18,299 nt of DNA from a bacterium UBA3734 (lineage in GTDB: Bacteria; Bacteroidota; Bacteroidia; Bacteroidales; Bacteroidaceae): assembly GCA_002372575.1 (NCBI GenBank), contig DFHC01000090.1:13968-32266 (forward strand), written 5' to 3'. The position numbers and the translations under genes were made by a program. The notes beneath the pieces are model-generated. The model did no database searches. It saw only the letters and a list, made by a program, of their open reading frames with translations, and had not been told where the DNA came from. Every line of letters begins with the position of its first letter. Position 1 is the stretch's first letter. Below, piece after piece: positions 1 to 7,849 of this stretch.

Positions 1-1491
1 GAGACCGACAACTGGATGTGGCCGCGCCAGACCTGCGACTTCGCTGTGTTCCGCGTCTATGCCGACCCGAAAACCAACGGTCCGGCGGCCTATTCGAAAG
101 ACAACGTGCCCTACAAGCCGAAACGCTGGGCGCAGGTGTCGATGCAGGGCTACAAAGAGGGCGACTTCGCCATGACTATCGGCTATCCGGGCTCCACGAG
201 CCGCTACATCTCTTCGTATGGCATCCGCGAGCGTCGCGACGCCTCGAATGCGCCGCGAGCCCAGGTGCGCGGCGTGAAACAGGAGATTATGCGTCGCCAC
301 ATGCGTGCCGACGATGCCGTGCGCATCAAGTACGACTCAAAGTATGCCTCGTCGGCCAACTATTGGAAAAACTCCATCGGAATGAACAAATGCATCGATT
401 CCATCGGCATCATCACGCAGAAAAAAGCCTACGAAGACCGCATCCAGCAGTGGCAAGACTCCACGGGCTACCTGAAGGGCAAGCTCGACCTCGAGAAAAT
501 GGGACAAACCTACGGCAAGCGTCTGCAAGACCTCCGCGCCTTCACGTACTGGACGGAAACCTTCGCACGCACTAATGAATTCTGTACGCGCGCGATGCAG
601 CTGAACCGCATGGAGCTGAAAGGCCCGGAAGAGAAGCCGAAGAAGCAATACGTGGAGTTCCGCGACAACAGCGACGAATGGGACGAGGCGCTCGACCGCG
701 AGGTGTTTGCCGCCCTGCTGAAAAACTACAAAGAGCAGGTGGATGCGAAGTACCTGCCCGCCTTCTATAACACGATTCACACGAAGTTCGGCGACAACTA
801 CACGGCCTATGTCGATTACCTCTATAAGAAGTCGAAACTCATGAAAAAAGGCCAGAAACTCTACGTCAATAAGAAGAGTTACAAGAAAGACCCGGGCGTG
901 CAGTTCGGCCTCGACCTCACCGAAAGCCTCGCCGGCCTGCGTGCGAAACTGATGGAAACCGCCGATGAACTCGAACTGCAAGAGCGCTACCTCTGCGCCG
1001 CCAAGCTGCGTATGGAAGAGGACATGGCGCACTACAGCGATGCCAACTTCACGATGCGCCTTTCCTACGGTCAGGTGGGCGGCTTCGAACTGGGCGGCAA
1101 GCCCTCGGGCTACTACACCACCGCCGAGTCGCTCGTGGCCAAAATGAAGCAGGCCGACCAGAATTTCGAGTATTTCGCCGAGCCCATCATGCACGAGCTG
1201 CTTTCGGCCAAGGATTTCGGTGCCTACACCGACAAAACCACGGGAAAAATGCAGCTCTGCTTCCTCACGAACAACGACATCACGGGTGGCAACAGCGGTT
1301 CGCCGATGTTCGACGGCAAGGGGCAGCTCATCGGCCTCGCCTTCGACGGCAACTGGGACTCGCTCTCCAGCGACATCAATTTCGATGCCCGTCTGGCGCG
1401 CTGCATCGGTGTCGATATCCGCTTCGTGCTCTTCATGATGGACAAGTGGGGACACGCCGACCGGCTGCTCCGCGAAATCAATGCGAAGTAA
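1..1491 (+). CDS. S46 family dipeptidyl-peptidase (DPP7-like), C-terminal part
   Basis: This is the C-terminal 496 residues of a periplasmic or surface serine dipeptidyl-peptidase that removes dipeptides from oligopeptide N-termini. The frame is open to the left edge, so the true start, signal peptide and catalytic His motif lie outside; family members are about 700-720 residues. Visible motifs are N-W-M-W-P-R-Q-T-C-D-F (fragment residues 4-14), which should carry the catalytic Asp, and T-G-G-N-S-G-S-P with the nucleophile Ser at fragment residue 432. In Porphyromonas DPP7 and DPP11 the residue 18 positions after this Ser sets P1 preference (Gly in DPP7, Arg in DPP11). Here it is Gly (F-D-G-N-W), so hydrophobic P1 specificity is inferred. 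The usual W-P-R-H-T-G-D-F reads Q and C instead of H and G. A terminator follows at once. Family assignment is firm; the exact subtype is inference. Confidence 0.93.
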   Translation, partial: ETDNWMWPRQTCDFAVFRVYADPKTNGPAAYSKDNVPYKPKRWAQVSMQGYKEGDFAMTIGYPGSTSRYISSYGIRERRDASNAPRAQVRGVKQEIMRRHMRADDAVRIKYDSKYASSANYWKNSIGMNKCIDSIGIITQKKAYEDRIQQWQDSTGYLKGKLDLEKMGQTYGKRLQDLRAFTYWTETFARTNEFCTRAMQLNRMELKGPEEKPKKQYVEFRDNSDEWDEALDREVFAALLKNYKEQVDAKYLPAFYNTIHTKFGDNYTAYVDYLYKKSKLMKKGQKLYVNKKSYKKDPGVQFGLDLTESLAGLRAKLMETADELELQERYLCAAKLRMEEDMAHYSDANFTMRLSYGQVGGFELGGKPSGYYTTAESLVAKMKQADQNFEYFAEPIMHELLSAKDFGAYTDKTTGKMQLCFLTNNDITGGNSGSPMFDGKGQLIGLAFDGNWDSLSSDINFDARLARCIGVDIRFVLFMMDKWGHADRLLREINAK

Positions 1492-1507
1492 AAAACGTCT
1501 GAAACGA

Positions 1508-1550
1508 AATGAACCCCGAAAGTTTTTCTGACTCTCGGGGTTCATTTTTT
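1508..1550 (+). terminator. Rho-independent terminator after the S46 peptidase gene
   Basis: Left arm AATGAACCCCGA (1508-1519) pairs perfectly with TCGGGGTTCATT (1535-1546). The stem continues inward past one A-C mismatch, and a T run extends to 1550. It sits 17 bp after the peptidase stop and touches the ruvB stop codon at 1549-1551, so it separates convergent genes. The T tract favours termination of the plus-strand transcript; on the minus strand the trailing T's are weak. Confidence 0.85.
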
Positions 1551-2583
1551 AATCAAAAATATTCGGCTCCATGATGTTGCTGGCGTAGGGATTGCGCCCC
1601 AGATGGTCGTAGGCAAGGCGCGTGGCCATGCGACCGCGAGGCGTGCGCTTGATGAAGCCTTCCATGATGAGGAAGGGCTCATAGACCTCCTCCACGGTGC
1701 CGGTGTCTTCGCCGATGGCCGTGGCGATGGTCGAAAGGCCGACGGGGCCGCCGCGGAACTTGTCGATGATGGTGACGAGGATTCTGTTGTCGATTTCGTC
1801 GAGGCCGAAACGGTCGATGTTGAGGGCTTTTAGGGCAATTTCGGCGATGTGCGGGTCGATGCGTCCGGAGCCTTTCACTTGGGCGAAGTCGCGCACGCGG
1901 CGCAGCAGGGCATTGGCAATTCGGGGCGTGCCGCGCGAGCGTCGCGAAATTTCGGCTGCGGCCTCGTCGTCGATGGGCACGCCGAGAATGCCTGCCGAGC
2001 GGCGAATGATGCGCTGCAGGGTCGTGGGCTTGTAGTATTCGAGGTGCAGATTGATGCCGAAGCGGGCGCGCAGCGGTGCCGTGAGCAGACCGGAGCGTGT
2101 GGTGGCTCCGACGAGCGTAAACGGGTTGAGGTCGATTTGGATGCTGCGGGCCGAGGGGCCTTTGTCGATCATGATGTCGATGCGATAGTCTTCCATCGCC
2201 GAGTAGAGATATTCCTCGACCACGGGCGAGAGGCGGTGGATTTCGTCGATGAAAAGCACGTCGCGCGGCTCGAGCGAGGTCAGGATGCCGGCCAGGTCGC
2301 CCGGTTTGTCGAGCACGGGGCCGCTCGTGATTTTGAAGCCCACGCCCAGCTCGTTGGCGATGATGTTCGAGAGTGTCGTCTTGCCCAGTCCCGGAGGGCC
2401 GTGGAGCAGCGTGTGGTCGAGCGGTTCGCCACGGTATTTCGCAGCCTCGACAAACACTTCGAGGTTCTCAACCACATTCTGTTGTCCGCTGAAATCGCGG
2501 AATTTCAGGGGACGCAGCGCATTTTCAAACTCCTTTTCGCCCTGCGAAAGTTGTTCCTCGCGAATATCAAAATCTTCGTTCAT
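1549..2583 (-). CDS. ruvB: Holliday junction branch migration DNA helicase RuvB
   Basis: RuvB is the hexameric AAA+ motor that, with RuvA, drives branch migration of Holliday junctions and works with RuvC in recombinational repair. The 344-residue product has the usual length. Walker A G-P-P-G-L-G-K-T is at residues 62-69, Walker B F-I-D-E-I-H at 111-116, sensor 1 G-A-T-T-R at 159-163 and the arginine finger within L-R-A-R-F-G (171-176). Sensor 2 lies in R-G-T-P-R-I-A-N (218-225), and a C-terminal winged helix contains R-G-R (316-318). The start is the ATG at 2581-2583, just downstream of a TATCTTTG promoter element. ruvA and ruvC are not in the window, so it appears monocistronic, ending against the convergent peptidase gene. 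Confidence 0.98.
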   Translation of the reverse strand: MNEDFDIREEQLSQGEKEFENALRPLKFRDFSGQQNVVENLEVFVEAAKYRGEPLDHTLLHGPPGLGKTTLSNIIANELGVGFKITSGPVLDKPGDLAGILTSLEPRDVLFIDEIHRLSPVVEEYLYSAMEDYRIDIMIDKGPSARSIQIDLNPFTLVGATTRSGLLTAPLRARFGINLHLEYYKPTTLQRIIRRSAGILGVPIDDEAAAEISRRSRGTPRIANALLRRVRDFAQVKGSGRIDPHIAEIALKALNIDRFGLDEIDNRILVTIIDKFRGGPVGLSTIATAIGEDTGTVEEVYEPFLIMEGFIKRTPRGRMATRLAYDHLGRNPYASNIMEPNIFD

Positions 2584-2600
2584 ATTGTCTTAATTTTGTG

Positions 2601-2608
2601 CAAAGATA
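2601..2608 (-). promoter_or_regulatory. Bacteroides-type -7 element for ruvB
   Basis: On the minus strand this reads TATCTTTG, an exact match to the Bacteroidota -7 consensus TAnnTTTG, 17 bp upstream of the ruvB ATG. No clear TTTG -33 box is visible at the expected distance, so the promoter is supported by the -7 box and position only. The leader would be very short. Confidence 0.6.
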
Positions 2609-2652
2609 CAAAAATAATGATGAATGATGAGCGACGAATGGCGTTTTTTTTG

Positions 2653-2660
2653 TACTTTTG
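2653..2660 (+). promoter_or_regulatory. Bacteroides-type -7 element for the nuclease-M6-methyltransferase run
   Basis: TACTTTTG matches the Bacteroidota -7 consensus TAnnTTTG exactly and lies 29 bp before the ATG at 2690. It is divergent to the ruvB element in the same 106-bp intergenic region. No matching TTTG box is seen at the -33 position. Confidence 0.6.
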
Positions 2661-2689
2661 CGCACTTAAACCCTTTTTAAGACGAAAAT

Positions 2690-4429
2690 ATGAGAAAAAT
2701 AGCTGCTATAATCGCAATGACAATGGCTCTGACAGCGACTTGGGCGCAGGGGCCAAACAACACGAAAACCTACTATGAGGCGGCCAACGGAAAGAGCGGC
2801 CAGGCGCTGAAGACGGCTTTGTCGGGCATCATCAAGAATGGGCACGACCCCATCGGCTACAACGACAATATGTACGAGGCCTATAAAAATACCGACACGC
2901 GCCCCGACGGCAAGGTGCGCGACTGGTATTCCAACGCCACGAACTTCACCCACGTCGTGGACAAGGCCGGCTCGTACAAAAACGAAGGCGACTGCTACAA
3001 CCGCGAGCATACGCTGCCGCAGAGCTGGTTTGAGAGCTACGGAGAAGCCTCGACCATCAAGTGCGACATCATCCACGTGGTGCCAACCGACGGAAAAATC
3101 AATGGAATGCGAGGCAATGTTCCGTTGGCAGAGGTGAACCCGAGCCGAATTGCTGGACAGTCGAAGAACGGCTACAGCAAATGGGGAATGTGTGGCGTGA
3201 GCGGCTACGGCGGCACAGTTTTCGAGCCCAACGATGAAATCAAGGGCGACATCGCGCGAATTTATTTTTACGTGGTGACTCGCTACGAGAACAACGCCAC
3301 GAAATGGGCCAACAACGCCACGGCCAGTGTCGTTTTCAACGGCAGCAGCGCGTATCAGCCCTTCAAGCAGTGGTATTTCGACATGCTCGTGCGATGGGCG
3401 CAAAACGACCCTGTGGACGACTTGGAAATCGCCCGAAACAACGCCGTCTATGAAGAGCAGGGCAACCGCAATCCCTTCGTCGATTATCCGGGCTTGGAAG
3501 ACTACATCTGGGGCGAGAAGAAAAACGAAGCCTTCGACTATAAGAATTTCGACGGTTCCACGACCACCGTCTCCATGCCCACTTTCTCGCCCGAAGGTGG
3601 CACCTACTCTTCGGCGCAGAGCGTGACCATCAGCTGCCCGACCAACGGAGCCACGATTTTCTACACCACCGACGGCACCACGCCATCGGCCTCAAGCACG
3701 CAATACACCGCGCCCGTTACCGTCGGCGAGAGCCTCACGCTGAAGGCCATCGCCATCAAGGGCAACGACATGAGCAGCGTGGCCACGGCTACCTACGTTA
3801 TCAGGGAGCAGGGCGACGACCCCACGCCGTCGGGCGACAACATTTTCAAGCTAATTACATCGACCAGCGAGCTGGAAAGCGGAAAACGCTACCTGATTGT
3901 CAACGAAGAGGACGCGAAAGCCCTCACAAAGCTCGATGGAACGGCTGGAAGCGGCCAAGTCACCGTCAGTTCCAACACCATCGACCTGAACAATTCGCAG
4001 AACAAGGCGATGGTTCTGACGTTCACGAATGTCGGAACCTACTGGACGATTTCAGGCAACGGTTCGTATATGGCACTCACGAGCGATAAAAACGGCCTCG
4101 ATGCCGCGACTTCCGCCAGTGAAAACACGGCAAAATGGACCATTTCCATCAGTTCCGACGGTACGGCCGCCATCACCAACGTGCAGTATTCGCCGCGCAG
4201 CCTGAAATACAACTCTGGCTCCGATATGTTCCGCTGCTACAAAACGGGTCAGCAAGCCGTTTCCATCTTCAAGGAAACGAGCATGACAACGACGGGCATC
4301 AACTCGACGAAAAAACACGATGAAATCGGCGAAAATTCAATCTACAACCTGCAAGGACAGCAAATTATCGGCTCTCCGAAGAAGAAGGGAATCTACGTGA
4401 GTAAAGGAAAAAAATGGATTGTTAAATAA
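2690..4429 (+). CDS. Secreted endonuclease I with chitobiase-like domain and C-terminal sorting-like tail
   Basis: Predicted secreted, non-specific nuclease of the Endonuclease_1 (EndA/Vvn-like) family. A signal peptide (residues 1-19, M-R-K-I ... T-W-A-Q) is followed by the nuclease domain (about 25-285) with the signature N-R-E-H-T-L-P-Q-S-W-F at 104-114, which holds the beta-beta-alpha-metal catalytic His, and N-G-M-R-G-N downstream. Residues about 297-371 resemble the chitobiase/beta-hexosaminidase C-terminal fold (G-G-T-Y ... I-F-Y-T-T-D-G-T-T-P). A further beta-rich domain spans about 384-530. The tail (551-579) has I-Y-N-L-Q-G ... K-G-I-Y-V ... G-K-K, resembling Prevotella/T9SS-type C-terminal signals. 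At 579 residues it is roughly twice a bare EndA. An M6 protease gene with a similar tail follows after 14 bp. Nuclease call is strong; type IX export is inferred. Confidence 0.93.
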   Translation: MRKIAAIIAMTMALTATWAQGPNNTKTYYEAANGKSGQALKTALSGIIKNGHDPIGYNDNMYEAYKNTDTRPDGKVRDWYSNATNFTHVVDKAGSYKNEGDCYNREHTLPQSWFESYGEASTIKCDIIHVVPTDGKINGMRGNVPLAEVNPSRIAGQSKNGYSKWGMCGVSGYGGTVFEPNDEIKGDIARIYFYVVTRYENNATKWANNATASVVFNGSSAYQPFKQWYFDMLVRWAQNDPVDDLEIARNNAVYEEQGNRNPFVDYPGLEDYIWGEKKNEAFDYKNFDGSTTTVSMPTFSPEGGTYSSAQSVTISCPTNGATIFYTTDGTTPSASSTQYTAPVTVGESLTLKAIAIKGNDMSSVATATYVIREQGDDPTPSGDNIFKLITSTSELESGKRYLIVNEEDAKALTKLDGTAGSGQVTVSSNTIDLNNSQNKAMVLTFTNVGTYWTISGNGSYMALTSDKNGLDAATSASENTAKWTISISSDGTAAITNVQYSPRSLKYNSGSDMFRCYKTGQQAVSIFKETSMTTTGINSTKKHDEIGENSIYNLQGQQIIGSPKKKGIYVSKGKKWIVK

Positions 4430-4443
4430 AACCTTAAACGACG

Positions 4444-6597
4444 ATGAAAACGAGATTTTTTACGAGCCTTGTGCTCCTGATGATGGTGCTGACGATGAGC
4501 GCAGTTCCTGCGAAACCGGGTCAGAAAAAATTGCTGCGACTCAGCGACGGAACAACGGTAGAAGCTCGCCTCGTGGGCGATGAACACGGTCATTTTTGGC
4601 TCTCGGCCGACGGCAGGGCGTTTCGGAAAGTGCAAAACGAAGCGTTCTATGAGCAAATAGACGTGCTCAACGTCAAGAAAAACGCCCAGAAACGCCGCGC
4701 AAAGGCCAACCTGCGCCGTGCAAAGCGCCAAATGCCCAAGAAGGCGGGTCTGACGAGCAATTTCATCGGGAAGAAAAAAGGTCTGATTATCCTCGTGGAA
4801 TATACCGACGTGAAATTTCAAGCGGAAAACAACCAGGCGCTTTATGACCGCATTGCCAACGAAGCGAATTTCGTGCACGACGAGTTCGTGGGCTCGGTCT
4901 ATGACTATTTCCTCGCCCAGAGCGAGGGTCTTTTCGAACTGAATTTCGACGTGGTGGGGCCCTACACCTTGTCCCACAACCGAGAATACTACGGCGGCAA
5001 CGATGAGGACAACGAAGATATGCACCCCGCCGGAATGGTTGTGGAGGCGTGTCGGATGGCCGATGCCGAGGTGGATTTCGCCGACTACGACTGGGACGGC
5101 GATGGCGAAGTGGATCAGGTGTATGTGCTTTATGCCGGTCCTGGCGAAGCCAACGGCGGCGACGAGGAAACGGTCTATCCGCACGAGTGGACCCTTTCCT
5201 CGGCACAGTACTACGGCGAGGACGTGGCTTCCATCAAACTCGACGGTGTATGGGTCGATACCTACGCCTGCAGCGGCGAGTTGCAACCGGCAGCCATCGA
5301 CCGCTACTACAACGTGACGGCGTGGAAAATCGACGGAATCGGCACCATCTGCCACGAATTCAGCCACTGTCTGGGCTATCCCGACTTCTACGACACGGAC
5401 TATCAGAATTCGGGTATGGGCTACTGGGACCTGATGGACGGCGGCTCGTACAACGGCGATGGCTTCTGTCCTGCAGGCTACACGAGCTACGAGCGTTGGG
5501 TGGCAGGCTGGAAAGAACCCATCGAACTCACCGAAGACACGGAAGTCGCCTCGATGAAGCCTCTGCAAGACGGCGGTGATGCCTACATCATCTACAACGA
5601 CGGCAACCGAAACGAGTATTTCCTGCTCGAAAATCGCCAATTCATCGACTGGGACGCGGAGATTCCCGGTAAGGGACTGCTCATCATTCACGTCGATTAC
5701 AATGAAACGGCGTGGAACGAAAACAAGGTGAATAACACGAAGGGGCACGAGCGAATGACGTGGATTGCCGCCGACAATGACAAAGCCTACGAAACCTACG
5801 AGGGTGAGAGATATTACGATTTCTACGACATGGCCTCCGACACCTATCCTTACAAGACGAACAAATCATTCACGAACACGTCGAAGCCTGCCGCCACGCT
5901 CTACAACAAGAATACCGACGGCTCAAAAAAACTCAATAAATCGGTGCTCGACATCACGCAAAACAGCGATGGAACCGTAGCTTTCCGTTTCCTTGCAAGC
6001 GCAGGATCGGTTACTCCGTCGGGAGAGGCTATTTGGCAAGAGAGTTGGGATGATGCTGCCGCAGGCGACGCTGCCGAGGATGTTGCAAACGCATCGGCCA
6101 CCTATGAGGGCGACGGTGGAAAGTATTGTAAGATTTTCGAGGAAGAACTGGCGGGCGGAACAGCTCCCGAACTGCTGATTCCGAAGAAAAGCCGTGAAAA
6201 GAATTATCTGAAGGCAACGATTTCTTTGGGCGGCAATAGCGGAGAATTGCCCCTGACGTTCAACTGCAACAAGCAAATTGATGTCACAACGGAGACTGCG
6301 GGAGTGAGTATCACGTTCGGGTCGGTGGACGAAAAAACGTATTCTTACACGGTCAGCGTACCCGAAAATACGACAACGCTCGTGCTCGTGTTCTCCACGA
6401 CAACCGACAGCAATGCCCGTATAGACGACATCATGCTCTCAAAGCCAAAGGGCACCTCTTCCATCGGAAAAACTACGATGAAATCGGTGAAAAATGAAGA
6501 TGTTTACACGCTACAAGGCGTAAAAATCTCTTCTACCGGCCAGAATCTGAGAAGAGGCATCTATATTGTCGGCGGCAAGAAAATCGTCGTGAAATAG
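4444..6597 (+). CDS. Secreted M6 family metalloprotease (immune inhibitor A-like)
   Basis: Zinc endopeptidase of the M6 (immune inhibitor A) family. Residues 1-20 form a signal peptide and about 21-110 a basic pro-region. The catalytic domain contains H-E-F-S-H-C-L-G-Y-P-D (304-314), giving zinc ligands H304, H308 and D314 and catalytic E305, with a Met-turn in W-D-L-M-D-G-G (328-334). An acidic D-Y-D-W-D-G-D-G-E-V-D stretch (214-224) looks like a calcium site. After the protease domain a beta-sandwich-like region (about 525-667) precedes a tail (688-717) with V-Y-T-L-Q-G ... R-G-I-Y-I-V-G-G-K-K, the same type as in the upstream nuclease. The 14-bp gap after the nuclease stop and 12-bp gap before the methyltransferase suggest one transcript. 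Substrates are unknown; export through type IX secretion is an inference from the tail. Confidence 0.94.
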   Translation: MKTRFFTSLVLLMMVLTMSAVPAKPGQKKLLRLSDGTTVEARLVGDEHGHFWLSADGRAFRKVQNEAFYEQIDVLNVKKNAQKRRAKANLRRAKRQMPKKAGLTSNFIGKKKGLIILVEYTDVKFQAENNQALYDRIANEANFVHDEFVGSVYDYFLAQSEGLFELNFDVVGPYTLSHNREYYGGNDEDNEDMHPAGMVVEACRMADAEVDFADYDWDGDGEVDQVYVLYAGPGEANGGDEETVYPHEWTLSSAQYYGEDVASIKLDGVWVDTYACSGELQPAAIDRYYNVTAWKIDGIGTICHEFSHCLGYPDFYDTDYQNSGMGYWDLMDGGSYNGDGFCPAGYTSYERWVAGWKEPIELTEDTEVASMKPLQDGGDAYIIYNDGNRNEYFLLENRQFIDWDAEIPGKGLLIIHVDYNETAWNENKVNNTKGHERMTWIAADNDKAYETYEGERYYDFYDMASDTYPYKTNKSFTNTSKPAATLYNKNTDGSKKLNKSVLDITQNSDGTVAFRFLASAGSVTPSGEAIWQESWDDAAAGDAAEDVANASATYEGDGGKYCKIFEEELAGGTAPELLIPKKSREKNYLKATISLGGNSGELPLTFNCNKQIDVTTETAGVSITFGSVDEKTYSYTVSVPENTTTLVLVFSTTTDSNARIDDIMLSKPKGTSSIGKTTMKSVKNEDVYTLQGVKISSTGQNLRRGIYIVGGKKIVVK

Positions 6598-6609
6598 GGT
6601 AGGGAGAGG

Positions 6610-7842
6610 ATGCTAAACGAGGCTACACGGCAGTTTGTTCGCCTGCATGCCGCCGACGATGTCCGTCGTTTGGCCTTGCAGACCCACGCTGCGCCCGACG
6701 TGGACCTCCCTTTGGCGCTCAATCAGATTCGCGGACGGCAAATTGCACGCCAAAAACTTCCCTCTTGGGCTGAAATCGAGGAAATTGCCTATCCGCCACA
6801 TCTTTCCATGGAACAATGTTCGAGCGAGCAGACCGCGCAGTATAAGGCGCAGCTGCTCGCCCGATTCGTTTCCACTTTCAGCAAGCAAGTGCATTTCATC
6901 GACCTCACGGGCGGATTAGGCGTTGATTTCTCTTTCATAGCGCAGGCTCTTGGCACTTGCAAGGCTGTCTATGTAGAGCGCGATGCCCACCTTTGCGAGC
7001 TCGCTCGCCATAATTTTCCGCTTCTCGGTCTTCCCAACGCGGAAATCGTCTGCGACACCGCCGAAAACTACCTCCATCAATGCTCAACTGTCACCCATCC
7101 GCCATCAACCATCCTCTTCCTTGACCCCGCCCGTCGCGATGCTCATGGCAACCGCACTTATGCATTGCCCGACTGCACGCCAAACGTCCTCGAAATTCGC
7201 GACGAACTGCTAAAAATCGCCGATTTCATCGTGCTTAAGCTTTCGCCGATGCTCGATTGGCATCGGGCGGTCGAGGAACTCGGAAATGTCAGCGAGGTAC
7301 ACATTGTTTCCGTTGCGAACGAGTGTAAGGAGATGCTACTGGTGATGAAGAAGAATCCCGAGAATCTCAAAATTTTCTGCGTCAACGACCAACAGCTGTT
7401 TTCTTACGAGGAAACTGGGACAATGGCTCAGAAACACGCCGTTCCGTGTATTTCAGACGTTGCTTCTTTTATTGGGAAATCGCATCTTTTCGTGCCAAAC
7501 GCCTCGGTGATGAAGGCCGGGTGTTTTGCTGAACTTTGCGAGCAGTTTCACCTTGAGGCTCTCGCTCCTAACAGCCACCTTTTTGTTCGTGTGGGAGACG
7601 ATAAACAAGAAGATTTTCCAGGCAGAAAGTTTCAAATTTCGGCCATTTCATCGATGAATAAGCGGGAAATTCATGAAAAATTAAGTGGAATTGCACAGGC
7701 AAACATCGCCGTGCGGAATTTTCCGATGAAGCCCGAGGAATTGCGCCGACGTCTGAAAATGCGCGAGGGCGGCGACACTTATATTTTTGCCACCACCCTC
7801 GCAGACAAGAAACACGTGCTCATCGTTTGCAAGCACGTGTAA
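6610..7842 (+). CDS. THUMP-like domain class I SAM-dependent methyltransferase
   Basis: Predicted cytoplasmic methyltransferase; there is no signal peptide or membrane segment. The Rossmann-fold SAM site is seen in D-L-T-G-G-L-G-V-D (98-106), followed by an acidic strand end V-Y-V-E-R-D (120-125) and a motif IV-like F-L-D-P-A-R-R (170-176). The C-terminal part (about 330-408) matches the THUMP-like domain found in Bacteroidales methyltransferases. RNA is the plausible substrate by analogy to THUMP proteins, but neither target nor product is established. The start follows GGGAGAGG immediately upstream, a weak ribosome-binding-like sequence. It lies 12 bp behind the M6 protease gene, although its function is unlike its secreted neighbours. 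A short C/T/A-rich stretch (7085-7114, residues about 159-168) gives an S-T-V-T-H-P-P-S-T segment between core strands that may be a variable loop. Confidence 0.88.
   Translation: MLNEATRQFVRLHAADDVRRLALQTHAAPDVDLPLALNQIRGRQIARQKLPSWAEIEEIAYPPHLSMEQCSSEQTAQYKAQLLARFVSTFSKQVHFIDLTGGLGVDFSFIAQALGTCKAVYVERDAHLCELARHNFPLLGLPNAEIVCDTAENYLHQCSTVTHPPSTILFLDPARRDAHGNRTYALPDCTPNVLEIRDELLKIADFIVLKLSPMLDWHRAVEELGNVSEVHIVSVANECKEMLLVMKKNPENLKIFCVNDQQLFSYEETGTMAQKHAVPCISDVASFIGKSHLFVPNASVMKAGCFAELCEQFHLEALAPNSHLFVRVGDDKQEDFPGRKFQISAISSMNKREIHEKLSGIAQANIAVRNFPMKPEELRRRLKMREGGDTYIFATTLADKKHVLIVCKHV
7812..7840 (-). terminator. Candidate terminator for ompA inside the end of the methyltransferase gene
   Basis: ACACGTGCT (7812-7820) and AGCACGTGT (7832-7840) form a perfect 9-bp stem with an 11-nt loop. 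On the minus strand it lies 9 bp beyond the ompA stop and is followed by TTTCTTGT, a modest T-rich tract; on the plus strand A's follow instead. The hairpin overlaps the last codons and stop of the convergent methyltransferase gene. Confidence 0.4.
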
Positions 7843-7849
7843 ATTGGGG

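Noticed and set aside
4393..5748. Long minus-strand open frame opposite the M6 protease
   Set aside because: It is an antisense shadow; the M6 zinc motif and Met-turn are on the plus strand.
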